Shown: piece after piece, positions 42,472 through 52,813 of the stretch
Position numbering within the stretch: position 1 is the stretch's first letter
Layout of the letters: each line of letters begins with the position of its first letter
From: Nansenia antarctica
Lineage: Eukaryota; Chordata; Actinopteri; Argentiniformes; Microstomatidae
Assembly: GCA_963989245.1 (NCBI GenBank)
Contig: OZ022340.1
Location: forward strand, 42,788,525 to 42,852,524
DNA length: 64,000 nt
Reading direction: 5' to 3'
Translations under genes and position numbers: made by a program
Notes under the pieces: generated by a model
What the model saw: only the letters and a program-made list of their open reading frames with translations
The model's database searches: none
What the model was told of the DNA's origin: nothing

Positions 42472-43715
42472 ATTTGACCCTAAATGATCTCTTTGATGAC
42501 TTTCAATCAGGCTTTCGCCCCCTACATAGCACTGAAACAGCCCTTATTAAGGTCCTTAATGACATTCGCGTAAACACAGACTCCGGAAAAATCGCAGTTT
42601 TGATACTACTAGATCTTAGTGCTGCCTTTGACACTGTAGACCATGACATTCTAATAGATAGACTAAAAACCTGGGTAGGACTTTCGGGCACTGCCCTAAA
42701 CTGGTTTAGATCCTACCTACAGGACAGAAGCTACTATGTCTCCATTGGCAACTTTGTATCTGACCAAATTAAAATGACATGTGGGGTTCCCCAAGGGTCA
42801 ATCCTTGGCCCCCTTCTATTCAATCTCTACATGCTTCCATTGGGACACATCATAAAAAAGAACAAAATTGCCTACCACAACTATGCGGATGACACTCAAA
42901 TCTACATAGCCTTCTCACCGAACGACTATAGTCCCATTGACAATCTCTGTAATTGCATTGAGCAAATAAACGCCTGGATGACACAAAACTTCCTCCAACT
43001 AAACAAGGACAAAACAGAGATAATTGTATTCGGTGCACCTGACAAAAGATCGAAAGTCAGTGCAAAACTTGATTCTCTCTCTCTTCACACTAAAAAACAG
43101 GTCAGAAATCTTGGTGTAATTCTAGACTCCGATCTAAACTTCAACAGCAACATAAACTCGATAACTAAATCAGCCTACTATCACCTGAAAAACATAACAA
43201 GAATGAGAGGTTTCATGTCCAAGCAAGACCTTGAAAAACTCATCCATGCATTTGTTTCGAGTAGACTTGATTATTGTAATGGTCTACTAACAGGCCTATC
43301 TAAAGGAGCTGTTCGTAAATTGCAGCTCATCCAAAACGCCGCTGTTAGGGTCCTAACAAAAACAACGACATTTGAACACATTACACCAATCCTGAGATCC
43401 CTGCACTCCCTGCACCAGTCTCTCGGAGAATTGAATTCAAAATCCTCCTAATTACATACAAATCACAAAATGGTCTTGGACCAAAATACATATCAGATCT
43501 CCTCCCACCCTATATTCCCGCAAGGTCCCTAAGGTCAGCTGAGACAAATCAGCTAATAATTCCAAGAGTAAAAACAAAACACGGTGCAGCAGCTTTCAGT
43601 CACGCTGCTGCATGCTCCTGGAACAAACTCCCTGAAGAAATCAAACAGGCCCAAACCCTTAAAATATTTAAATCTAAGCTAAAAACCTTCATGTTTTGCA
43701 CCAGTTATGATTAAA
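42472..43715 (+). pseudogene. LINE reverse transcriptase fragment (YADD type)
   Basis: The copy starts within the reverse transcriptase at FDDFQSGFRPLHSTETALIK. It continues with LILLDLSAAFDTVDH, CGVPQGSILGPLLFNLYMLP, the active site YADDTQIYIAF (about 42880) and LGVILDSDLNF. It is open to about 43435, then a frame change, and the conserved end continues to about 43713 (PRSLRSAETNQL-like, WNKLPEEIKQA). The family differs from the FVDD-type LINE at 817-5040. The endonuclease is absent through 5' truncation. Confidence 0.85.
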
Positions 43716-43930
43716 CACAAACACTTCTATCAATGTCTTTTTTCCATTAACTATTGTCTTTTTAAATGTTTTATCTATTTACTTCTTATATTTGCTTTTA
43801 TTCATTGTAATTTTTATTTTCCTATGCTGCTCTTGCTGTATTTTTTAATAATGCATGTAAAGCACTTTGAATTGCCCCTGTTGTATGAAATGTGCTATAC
43901 AAATAAACTTGCCTTGCCTTGCCTTGCCTT
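42472..43930 (+). mobile_element. 5'-truncated CR1/L2-group LINE inside the Gypsy-3 LTR
   Basis: The sense insertion interrupts the LTR between GGTTGGTT and CCTAGTG. The latter join is intact in the 5' LTR, so the insertion point is exact. Its 3' end is a (CCTTG)n tail (about 43906-43930) preceded by AAATAAACTTG. No target duplication is visible, which is common for this LINE group. Confidence 0.85.
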
Positions 43931-44107
43931 CCTAGTGTTCGTACCCTCTACTCTATTCGTTACCCGTTATCCTAGCCTAACCCTATTCTCCCTGTTCCCC
44001 GTTGAAGGATTCCCTGCCTGCCGACCTCCTGCGTGCCTGACTACCCTGCTCCCTGCCTGATCCCTGCCTGCCTATTACTACTCCTCCTGCCTGACCCCCT
44101 GCCTGTC

Positions 44108-44250
44108 TGCCGACCACTCCGCCTGCCTGACCCCCTGCCTGTCTGCCGACCACTCCGCTTGCCTGACCCCCAGCCTGTCTGCCGACCACTCCGCCTGCCT
44201 GACCCCCTGCCTGTCTGCCGACCACTCCGCCTGCCTGACCCCCTGCCTGT
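44108..44250 (+). repeat. 36-bp minisatellite in the Gypsy-3 3' LTR
   Basis: The unit starts CCGACCACTCCGCCTGCCTG and has about 36 bases. It is repeated four times with single-base variants. The 5' LTR has only one related CCTGC-rich stretch, so the array grew after insertion or came from a variant LTR. Confidence 0.85.
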
Positions 44251-44403
44251 CTGACTACCTGCCTGCCTGCCTGACCCCCTGCCTGTTCTACCTACCTCCA
44301 GCCTGCTCCCCCTGACACCCCAACGCTAACAATAAATCACTATTATTGTTGTACTACCTGTTCTCCGTTGTCTGCTTCTGGGTTCCGCCCTCTAGTCGTG
44401 ACA

Positions 44404-44489
44404 ACTGGGTTAAATTACAGACTTGCATATGTGCAGATTACTCAGGGACATGAACAAAACCTTTGGTAACTCTTCATTTGAGGAGGGTA
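44404..44489. repeat. ATTACATTAT-rich repeat element, copy A (right part)
   Basis: ACTGGGTTAAATTACAGACT through TCATTTGAGGAGGGTAT matches the inverted copy B (about 52405-52550). This shows that Gypsy-3 inserted into copy A. Confidence 0.75.
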
Positions 44490-45303
44490 TACAGTGGGTG
44501 CGGAAAGTATTCAGACCCCTTCAGTTTTTCCACATTTTGTTGTATTATAGCCTCAATTTAAAATGGATTAAATAAAAATAATTTGCCATCAATCCACACA
44601 CAATACCCCAGAATCACAACAGGAAATCAGTTTTTTTTTACATGTTAGTAAACTTTTTAAAATTGAAATACTAGAAAACCCCCATGTACAAAGTATTCAG
44701 ACCCTTTGCTATGACACTCTTAAAATGAGCTGAAATGCAAAAATGTCATCAACAAATGATATGATGATTCATAAGTTGAATTGAGTCCATCTTAATGCAA
44801 GAACAATAGTAGAACAATAGTTCTAGTGTGTAATTTTGGAATGAATCTAATTTGCATAGGAGTCAATGAGAGTCTGTGTAGATCAGGTTGCCATAAGACA
44901 GAAAATGGAGAGTAACAAAACTGCTCAGAAATGTGACCCTGAGGCCTGGGGAGACGTACATAAATCTACAAAGTTGAATGGTGGAGGGGTAAAAGCACAG
45001 CCGATGGGGCCACATCATGCCAGTCACTCTACAAAATTGGTCTATAACCAAGTGGCAAAATAAAATCCCTTAATGTAAAAAAGAATCTATCTCATATCCA
45101 TAATTGTGTTTGCAACAATGAATTCAAGTGATACAGCAAACAAGGTTGCTGGAAATGTGTTTATTTGGTTTTAATACAAAGCATTAAGTTTAGTACAATT
45201 TTGTAGATTTTTTTTATTTCATGTTGTGATTCTGGGGTATTGTGTGTGGATTGATGTCAAATAATTTTTAATTCAATCCATTTTAAATTGAGGCTATAAT
45301 ACA
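44490..45303. mobile_element. Tc1-like non-autonomous element, right end truncated
   Basis: CAGTGGGTGCGGAAAGTATT at 44492, after a TA, is a well-known fish Tc1-type terminus. An inverted counterpart of its subterminal part (ATCAATCCACACACAATACC) lies near 45237-45256. The outermost ~55 bases at the right end are missing. No transposase remains; the short open frame at 44866-45063 has no known pattern. Confidence 0.7.
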
Positions 45304-45438
45304 TGGGTCACCAACAGGTGGCCCGCGGGCCAGATGCGGCCCACCAAAGCTTCCCATCGGGCCCGTGGAATATTTGTGTTTTTTTAATATTAATGAATTC
45401 AGAAAATGTGAGGACGGAAATACCATTTAGAACATATA
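45304..45438. other. Possible hAT terminus
   Basis: GGGTCACCAACAGGTGGCCC at about 45305 resembles the ends of hAT/ZBED-type elements. The BED-finger exon at 45982-46269 would fit such an element. No inverted partner was found. Confidence 0.35.
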
Positions 45439-45567
45439 GGCTGTGTTCGTAAATTCGTTGGAGCGCACACTGGATTCAACGTCATCATGGAACCAAGTAA
45501 TTTGATTGGACTAGAGGCAGTCACGTGGACGCTCTGACTCTCTCAGAGAGAATTTACGAACGCGGCC
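45439..45567. mobile_element. Short MITE (129 bp)
   Basis: GGCTGTGTTCGTAAATTC (45439-45456) and GAATTTACGAACGCGGCC (45550-45567) are inverted repeats with two mismatches. It is non-coding. A target duplication is not clear. Confidence 0.6.
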
Positions 45568-45981
45568 ATAGCATAGATTCATATGGTTCTACCAATGCAG
45601 GAGGATTCAGACCTAACTCATTCACAAATCTCCAACCTTGCTTCTAAATAGCCGTATAGTAGTATAGTATACTAGTATATAATAGTATAGTAGCAAAGCT
45701 GAAACTAATTCCCGTCTTTTAAATGGAATGCGTCAGACGTAGCGCCTATTCGCATGCAAGAATGGGGACAAACTCATAGCTCTCATTTAACATTTCGTGT
45801 TTTTTTTTTCACATGCTCTTGTTTAACATTTCGTGTTATAGGCTATTTTTTCACATGCACATTACAGTGACTTAAATAACAACTAACTTCTCAGTCAAAA
45901 AATTAATGAGGTAAATAGCTTGTAGAACCTTGTACCTTGTAGTAAATAGCTTGTAGAACCCAGACAGCCCGGAGAGATGCA
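45568..45981. other. No recognised gene
   Basis: AT-rich sequence with TAGTATA repeats near 45655-45690 and a direct repeat of AAATAGCTTGTAGAACC at about 45913 and 45945. Confidence 0.5.
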
Positions 45982-46283
45982 CTAGTTGCCCTCTGGTTCA
46001 GATAACGTTCTGATAATAATTCCACTGGCATGTCGATATCCAGCTTTTAAGTTTGCAATTATTCTGCGGTGGGTCTCAGGATATGACTTCTCAGGGTATG
46101 ATTCTCTGAAAGCTGCACGCCTTGTATAATTGTAACGGCGAAGATTGTATTGTTTTTCATCAGCTACCGTTTCAGTGCAGATGAGCCATACAGGTTTTGC
46201 GTTACTAAATGTTGGCAAGATGAATGCGTACTTGTCAGTCCATTCCTCATTAAAGCTGTGTTTTTCCACGTCAATTTTACGCT
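45982..46283 (-). pseudogene. hAT-type (ZBED5/GTF2IRD2-like) BED-finger fragment
   Basis: On the minus strand HSFNEEWTDKYAFILPTFSN begins a zinc-finger-like segment. KPVWLICTETVA and YNLRRYNYTRRAAF supply part of the Cys and the expected His region, followed by NLKAGYRHASGIIIRTL. I recognise this as the N-terminal part of hAT-derived proteins common in fish (annotated as ZBED5-like or GTF2IRD2-like). The zinc-site His appears altered and an internal duplication-like YPEKSYPE is present. The rest of the transposase is absent. Confidence 0.6.
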
Positions 46284-46375
46284 TCAGGTTCTCTCTTTGA
46301 GAGTGACACTTTGCTTGATTGATAACTGAAAATTATTACAATGAAGAGAAGCCAAAATATCTTGATCGTCCTCTA

Positions 46376-47178
46376 CCCACAAAGACCATGTTGAATCCTT
46401 AATTTCTTCTGGAATGACAGTGCAGCTTGATCCTCTCCCAGATGGAAACTGCCAGTTAGCAAACCTGGGAATCTTCCGGACACCTGCAACTTTAAGAGAA
46501 GAGATTGATTTGGCTGCAAATCCTTTCACTGTTGATGGTACATCATTGTCTCGTTTTGTAGATGGTAATTGGGATGACTACATAAACCACATGGGTGAGG
46601 CTGGGACTTTTGAAGATCACATCACTCTCCAACGAGCTTTCACACTCAGTTTCTAATTGTTTCAACTCTTGGCATGGATGCTGTCAGCTCCTACATAGAG
46701 TATTCAGGAGCAGGAAATGCTAAGGATCCCAGCAAGTAGACACACCGCACCAAGGCTGGCATGTGAAGTGGAGGTTAATGGTGGTTCTATTCTTGACATT
46801 CCTTTGGTTAGTTCCCCTGTCAATGTATCAAATTCTGACATAGCATCCCCTGTAACCATGCCCGTGGAAATTCTGGAACTAATCATCAAGTTCACTCTTG
46901 AGATGGATATAAGCATGTTAGGAACACTCAATAGGGTTTCTCATCTGTTCAGAGATCTATGCAGCTCTTTCCTACCTGAGATCTTTGTCCGAGAAGCATT
47001 GGCTGCCAGTCTGAAATTGGACCAGGAAAATGAACCAACCATCAGTGTGATGAAAATATACAGATCATCTGGTCGCTTTAGCGGCTTGTCACTTCGACTC
47101 AAACAGCTCTTCTCTTCACATGCAGGTTGGATGAAAGCATGGCTTGTGCTTAAACATCTGAGTTTTGGTAGATATTAA
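46376..47178 (+). pseudogene. OTU-like peptidase segment followed by F-box-like segment
   Basis: A first open stretch (46414-46656) contains LDPLPDGNC, the catalytic Asp/Cys signature of OTU deubiquitinases (D10 and C13 counting from the ATG at 46414), then GTSLSRFVDGNWDDYINHM and GTFEDHITLQRA. A piece of the next OTU block (IVSTLGMDA, SSYIEYSGAGNA) continues in another frame near 46650-46735. The expected C-terminal His is not found. A second open stretch (46717-47178) contains MPVEILELIIKFTLEMDISM, which resembles an F-box helix pair, and runs to a natural stop. Whether this belonged to a transposon or a host gene is unknown. It is broken by at least two frame changes. Confidence 0.45.
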
Positions 47179-47269
47179 GTGAAAGATTTATACTGGAAAT
47201 AGATTGTTGATACTTTCTTTTGCTTTTGAAACTGTTAGATGTTAGATGAGACAGTGAGATGCCCAATCT

Positions 47270-47466
47270 CTAGAATTTATATTTGGTTTACAGTCATATT
47301 TTATATTTTTAATATATATTTTTGGTTTACAGTAAAAAAAAAAACTAAATCTTTTTAATATATATATATATTTTTGGTTTACAGTAATTGTTTATATTTC
47401 TAATATATATTTTTGGTTTACAGTACTTGTTTATATTTTTTATATATATTTTGGGTTTACAGTAAG
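47270..47466 (+). repeat. AT-rich tandem repeat
   Basis: Four to five degenerate copies of a unit of about 40-55 bases containing AATATATATTTTTGGTTTAC occur here. Gypsy-4 inserted in the last copy. Confidence 0.75.
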
Positions 47467-47660
47467 TGTCATAGTATTGACGTGACTACAATACGTAATC
47501 TATGCACGACACCGACGTAAACAGATATGCGTGAGTTACGACAGTAGACGGTATATAGGAGGCTACTGTGTCTGTATGCTCATGTGACTGTGAACCGGGA
47601 GTACTGAATATATATAAAAGTTAACGAACCCTTGAGTTGAGTCCTCCGTGATTTATTACA
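47467..47660 (+). repeat. Gypsy-4 5' LTR
   Basis: 194 bp. ATATATAAAAG near 47610 is a likely TATA element. Confidence 0.93.
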
Positions 47661-47676
47661 TGGTGTCAGAAGCGGG
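47661..47676 (+). promoter_or_regulatory. Gypsy-4 primer binding site (tRNA-Leu)
   Basis: TGGTGTCAGAAGCGGG begins directly at the LTR end. It is complementary to the 3' end of a vertebrate tRNA-Leu with about one mismatch. Confidence 0.7.
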
Positions 47677-47702
47677 TAATTTTTTGCTAAAGTGAGTAGA
47701 TC

Positions 47703-48480
47703 ATGGCGAAATTTAACCCACCGGATAGTTTTTCTTTTGATAAACCGACGGAGTGGACTGACTGGAAGAGGCGCTTTGAGAGATTTCGAGTAGCTACCGA
47801 GCTCAACAAGAAGGCGGGAGAAATACAAGTATGTTCCCTGATATATGCAATGGGGAGTGAAGCGGATAACATCTTCAAATCGTTCACGTTTACCGAAGCA
47901 AGTCATGCGAATAGTTACAACGTTGTGATGACAAAATTTGATGAGTACTTTACGGAACGTTATCCACGAGCGCGACGTTTTTTACCAGAGAGTGCAGCGG
48001 CATGGTGAGCAGGCAGAGACATTTATCAGAGCTCTTTATGACCTATCAGAACACTGTGAGTTCGGCGAAGTAAGGGATGAGAACATTCGGGACCGGATCG
48101 TAGTGGGGATTGTGGATAAGGAGCAGTCTCGTAAATTGCAGCTCATGTCAGGTCTCACTTTGGCGCTAACCATACAGTCTGTTCGGCAGTCGGAGACCGT
48201 TAACATCCAAGTCAATGCACAGGAGGAGGCTAATGTAGCCACCGCAGCCGTACAAGAAGTGCGGGGAGCGCGAAATAAAAATCTAAAATGGCGGCGAAAT
48301 GACCAGAGAGGAGGAAGAGCCGCGGAGCGTGGAGGGAAGTGCGGCCGGTGTGGGAAAACGGAGCACATTGACCCAGAGAGGTGCCCAGCTCGAAATACGA
48401 CATGCAATAAATGCAACAGGACAGGACACTGGCAGAGCCAGTGCAAAACCAAAGCGGTGAGTGAAGTAACGGATGAGACA
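47703..48480 (+). pseudogene. Gypsy-4 gag
   Basis: The ATG at 47703 starts FNPPDSFSFDKPTEWTDWKR, the usual head of mag-type gags in fish. The frame changes near 47940-47990, after which the capsid end (RVQRHGEQAETFIRALYDLS) and two zinc knuckles follow (CGRCGKTEHIDPERC, slightly longer than canonical, and CNKCNRTGHWQSQC). Gag runs on into pol in one frame, as in Gypsy-2. Confidence 0.88.
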
Positions 48481-51237
48481 GATGAGCAGGAAGAATACTA
48501 CATGGGATCAGTGAATGCAAAAACGAGTGGTGAGCAGTGGAATGTGCAGCTTCTCATTGGTGCAACATCAGTGAAGTTTAAAATTGATACAGGAGCTGAT
48601 GCCAGTGTTATGTGTGAAGAGACTTTTAACATGCTTATTCCAGAGAGGGAACTGAAACAGACCAGTGTATCACTCACCAGCCCAGGGGGTCAATTAGACT
48701 GTCAAGGACAATTCCAAGCTAGCACTACATACAAGAGCAAGTCATACTCGTTCCCAGTGTTCGTCATCAGAGGACAGTCTGTCAACAACTTACTCAGCAG
48801 GTCCACAGCAGCAGAGATGGGCCTTGTGAAACGTATCGAGGTCCATAGTGCCTTCGGTGAGCATGGCACACTCAAGACGGAGCCTGTGAAGATACAGCTC
48901 AAGGACAACGCCACTCCATATGCGGTGCACACAGCGCGCAGGGTCCCAATACCGCTGAGGCCCAAGGTCAGAGAGGAGCTACGCCGCATGGAGGAGAACG
49001 GTATCATAGAGGAGGTGACCGAGCCAACTGACTGGTGTGCCCCTATGGTGCCTGTGCTCAAGAAGAATGGAAAGGTGCGTATATGTGTTGATCTTTGGCG
49101 CTAACCCTTTACCTACACCAGAAGAGATCATAGCCGAGCTGAGTGGAGCAACGGTGTTCTCCAGCCTGGATGCAGCCTCTGGGTTCTTCCAGATACCTCT
49201 GCACAGCGAGAGTAGCCGGCTCACCACATTCATCACTCCATTCGCAAGGTACTGTTTCCGGCGCCTGCCGTTCGGAATAACGAGCGCCCCGGAGATATTC
49301 CAAAGGAAGATGACTGAGACACTCCAAGGCCTGCAAGGCGTCGCAGTCTATATGGACGATATAGTCGTGTACGGAAAGGACATGGAAGAACATGATCTCC
49401 GTCTCCAGAAGGTCCTGGAGAGAGTCGAATCTTCTGGGCTCAAGCTCAACAAGGAGAAGTGTAAGCTAAGGCAGACACAGCTCAGCTTTCTGGGACAGGT
49501 GGTCGACGCCACAGGTGTGCGGCCTGATCCAGCAAAAGTGCAAGCCATCCGGGAGCTCGCAGCACCAGAGAACGTGCATGAGCTCAAACGTGTCCTTGGC
49601 ATGGTAAACTATCTCGGTAAATATGTGCCGAACCTGTCCACAGTGGGCCAGCCACTGTACGAGCTGCTCAAGTCCAAGACAGCCTGGACCTGGGGCCCAG
49701 CACAACACACAGCCTTTGAGAAGGTGAAAGAGCTCCTGATGACATCACCAGTATTGGTATTCTACGACGCCAACCGACCCACTGCAGTCTCAGCTGATGC
49801 AAGCAGCTACGGGCTCGGCGGCGTGCTGCTGCAGCTCCATGGAAAGGATTGGAAGCCAGTCGCATACTGTTCCAGGAGGCTGACGGATGCGGAAACCAGA
49901 TACGCTCAAATCGAGAAAGAATGTCTGGCGAGTGTCTGGGCCTGTGAGAGGTTTGAGAAATACCTCTACGGCCTCGAGACCTTCGATCTAGTGACCGACC
50001 ACAAGCCCCTGGTCCCACTAATGAACAGTAAGGACTTGGACAACGTCCCACTAAGGTGCCAGAGACTTCTCATGCGGCTCATGCGCTTTAAGCCAGTAGC
50101 TAGTTATGCGCCTGGGGAGACCCTTGTAGTGGCAGACACACTGTCAAGGAGTCCTCTGAGCCACGCTGAGAACGGGAGAGACACACACTCTGAGGTGGAG
50201 TGTTACATCGCAGCTGTCATGGACAGTGTGCCAGCTAGCCCACGAAAGATGGACAGCATACGAGCAGCTACTGCGGCCGACGAGAGGCTGCAAACGGTGA
50301 TCAGGTACATCAGGTCAGGATGGCCTGAGCACGCATACCAAGTACCAAGTGACATACGTGAGTACTTCGCTACACGAGATGAACTTTCAGAGTACGACAG
50401 GCTCGTCGTCAGAGGAAGCCGCATAGTGATACCAGCGACAATGAGAGCAGACATCCTCGATAGAATCCACGATGGACATCAAGGACTCTCAAAGTGTCGG
50501 GACAGGGCGAACGCCTCGGTCTGGTGGCCCGGCATTTACACACAGCTCAAGAACATTGTCTATTCGTGTCAGTCCTGTTGTGAGTTGAGAAGAGCACAGC
50601 AGAAGGAGCCGTTGATATCTACTCCGCTCCCCGACAGACCATGGCAGCGTATAGCTCTAGACCTCTGTGAGCACAACAAGCAGAACTACCTAGTCATCTC
50701 AGACTACTATGTACTCAAGGCATATTGAGATACTGCACATGACGACGACAACTTCTAATGGGCCGGAAGATCCGGACGACTCTACCGACCATCGAGGGGA
50801 ACCTGCAACCCTCATGGCCTGACAAACAGCAGATCAAGCAGAAGGACGAGGCTGAAAAGAGGAAGCAAGCCTTCTACTACAACCGACGACATGGGGCGAG
50901 ACCCCTACCTCCACTACAGCCTGGTGGTAAGGTCCTCACCAAACTGGACCACCAGAAAACCTGGACAGCTCCTGCAGTCGTGACCAGCGAGAGTGTCACG
51001 CCACGCTCTTATCTCATCGAGACACAGCAGGGGGTGTCACACCGCCGCAACCGACGCCACCTCCAGGCAGTTCCTGCTCCACAGCCAGCTGGGGACACAG
51101 CACCTGCCTCACCTGTTCGTGAGGACACCAGTCAGGAGCCAGGTAACGCCAGTGTCAGCATACCTGCTGGTGCCGAAGGACTGTCACAGACCAGGTCTGG
51201 ACGGATCTCCAGACCGGTTGTCAGACTGGACTTGTGA
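48481..51237 (+). pseudogene. Gypsy-4 pol (protease, RT, RNase H, integrase remnants)
   Basis: Protease FKIDTGADASVM (about 48578) leads into the RT start (NGKVRICVDL). A deletion and frame change near 49095-49105 remove the segment between this block and the LSGATVFSSLDAASGFF block. The active site VAVYMDDIVVYG (about 49343) is intact. RNase H (VSADASSYGLGG, VTDHKPL) and the integrase zinc finger (HDGHQGLSKCRDRANASVWW... CQSC) follow. The integrase core is cut off after VISDYY at about 50715, and the downstream end resumes at about 50760 with the C-terminal domain (RRHGARPLPPLQPGGKVL). The core with the second Asp and the Glu is therefore missing. Confidence 0.9.
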
Positions 51238-51540
51238 GTTAACAAGTCCTCTCATGACCTTTTTTAGGGGGGGGGAAGTGAAGGGAAAAGAGTTCCTGGT
51301 GGTAAAACCACAATACTGAATGTCAAAAGAGTTCCAGAATGTGAACCGTTCATTTGATAATTATTTGCTAATCCAAGTGTTGATTGATATTATTGTTTAT
51401 TATCGTTTATTGAGGCTATAGGAGAATAGCACTGTTTACCTTTGACAGGATGTTAAAGTATTCCTGACTGATTGATTGCTATAGAATAACATTGTTTTAC
51501 AGAATGTTCATCTGTTGTTTACTTCAAGGAAAGAAACGAA
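51238..51540 (+). other. Gypsy-4 3' untranslated region
   Basis: AT-rich, non-coding, with a G-run at about 51267-51275. Confidence 0.6.
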
Positions 51541-51550
51541 AAGGGGGAGA
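51541..51550 (+). promoter_or_regulatory. Gypsy-4 polypurine tract
   Basis: AAGGGGGAGA directly precedes the 3' LTR. Confidence 0.8.
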
Positions 51551-51744
51551 TGTCATAGTATTGACGTGACTACAATACGTAATCTATGCACGACACCGAC
51601 GTAAACAGATATGCGTGAGTTACGACAGTAGACGGTATATAGGAGGCTACTGTGTCTGTATGCTCATGTGACTGTGAACCGGGAGTACTGAATATATATA
51701 AAAGTTAACGAACCCTTGAGTTGAGTCCTCCGTGATTTATTACA
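51551..51744 (+). repeat. Gypsy-4 3' LTR
   Basis: 194 bp, the same as 47467-47660 in all stretches compared. Confidence 0.93.
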
Positions 51745-51749
51745 GTAAG

Positions 51750-52395
51750 AACCATTGGTGCTCAACAAATCGTTCAAAGCATGATAAGCAGACTTAAAAC
51801 CCTGTTCATGAGCAGTTCTGTTTACTACTCTGTTTACTACTAAGTTACTCATCATAATGTTGTTTCAGTAGTGTAGCACCGTAATAACCGGTTGTTTCTA
51901 CCAGTGAGTCAGTCTTTCTTTTTTTCAAATCTTGCTTTTTCTCTTGTTCTCTGTTCTATTTTTCTCCTCGGAATGTTGAATTACATTTTAATCATCCTGT
52001 TCTCTTTGATGATGTTTTTGTCAATAAATGGAGATTGCCCCCAAAACGATCTGGGCTTCCAATTGTATTCTATGGGGCCGTGAACACAACGCTTAAGAAA
52101 TCTGGTGGTGTTACTATGTGACTATTTCTAGATCTGTTTCTCCTGTCCAATCACCTGCTGATTCAACTTCATACAGCAGTGCATTTTTGTCATTTTGATG
52201 CTGACATTTTTATTCAACCTTTATTTATACAGGTAAATCTGATAATATACAATCAGTATGACAGTATGTCAACTGACCACTTGACATAGAGGAAGATGAC
52301 GAAAGTGATATAATAACAATTTATGAGTGGATATGTAGGCCTATGTTTGTGTCAGGTGTCATGTAAGTGTGTATGTAGGTGTTGAATGAATGAAT
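51750..52395. other. No recognised gene
   Basis: AT-rich sequence. TTTTATTCAACCTTTATTTA near 52207 resembles a DNA-element end that is frequent in fish. TGAATGAATGAATG occurs near 52383. No coding pattern is visible. Confidence 0.5.
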
Positions 52396-52581
52396 GCATA
52401 CCCTCCTCAAATGAAGAGTTACCAAAGGTTTTGTTGGATTGTGGTAGTTTTCATCTGGAATTCTGGTCTCCCAAGGAGGTAAGTCCATCACCCACTCAGT
52501 ATGACTAGGATGTAGTTGCATGTCCCTGAGTAATCTGCAATTTAACCCAGTAGTCATTCTGTTATTTCAAATCCAGTGTAT

Positions 52582-52765
52582 TGTGGTGACCCCCACGGCC
52601 ACCCAGGTAAATCGGTCCTTCAGGACCCTGGACAGCGACCACGTCGATTGAGGGACATGGTAATTAATGTTAAGCGCACATAGCTGAACCGCATCGCACC
52701 ATCAGACAGACGGAGACGCGGGCTCGTTACCCAGATTGGACGCACCGGGAGCGCAGCTCACCACA
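52582..52765. mobile_element. Solo LTR (184 bp)
   Basis: TGTGGTGACCCCC...GCTCACCACA has TG...CA ends and an 8-base terminal inverted repeat (TGTGGTGA/TCACCACA). The flanks GTAT (52578-52581 and 52766-52769) are a 4-bp duplication. Copy A lacks the insertion, so the empty site is known. The family is unknown; it is not the LTR of any gypsy in this window. Confidence 0.8.
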
Positions 52766-52813
52766 GTATATAAGATTCTTAGATTCTTAAATCCAGTGTA
52801 TACAACAGTCTTA

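Larger units (their letters stand above)
37615..44403 (+). mobile_element. Gypsy-3: sushi-like chromovirus (Ty3/gypsy), inactive
   Basis: This sense element has LTRs TGTCACAGCT...TCGTGACA and target duplication ACTGG (37610-37614 and 44404-44408). Gag, pol with protease-RT-RNase H-integrase and a C-terminal chromodomain are present, which defines the chromovirus branch. The primer site is not tRNA-like but complementary to the LTR itself. It is inactivated by a catalytic change in the reverse transcriptase, a frameshift in integrase, and a LINE inserted in the 3' LTR. Confidence 0.93.
42335..44403 (+). repeat. Gypsy-3 3' LTR, split by a LINE and expanded
   Basis: The LTR is in two parts, 42335-42471 and 43931-44403. 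The outer ends match the 5' LTR. The second part is longer than the 5' LTR counterpart because of added CCTGC-rich sequence and a tandem array (about 44108-44250). Confidence 0.9.
47467..51744 (+). mobile_element. Gypsy-4: mag-like Ty3/gypsy retrotransposon, decayed
   Basis: This 4,278-bp sense element has 194-bp LTRs (TGTCATAGTA...TTTATTACA) and target duplication GTAAG (47462-47466 and 51745-51749). The primer site is complementary to tRNA-Leu. The LTRs look the same wherever compared, yet the coding region has frameshifts and two deletions, including most of the integrase core. Identical LTRs with a deleted interior suggest it was copied in the deleted state by a helper, or damaged by a few large events. 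Confidence 0.93.

Noticed and set aside
43983..44254. Open frames rich in Cys/Arg/Leu or Gly/Ala/Gln repeats
   Set aside because: They are translations of the CCTGC-rich minisatellite in the LTR.
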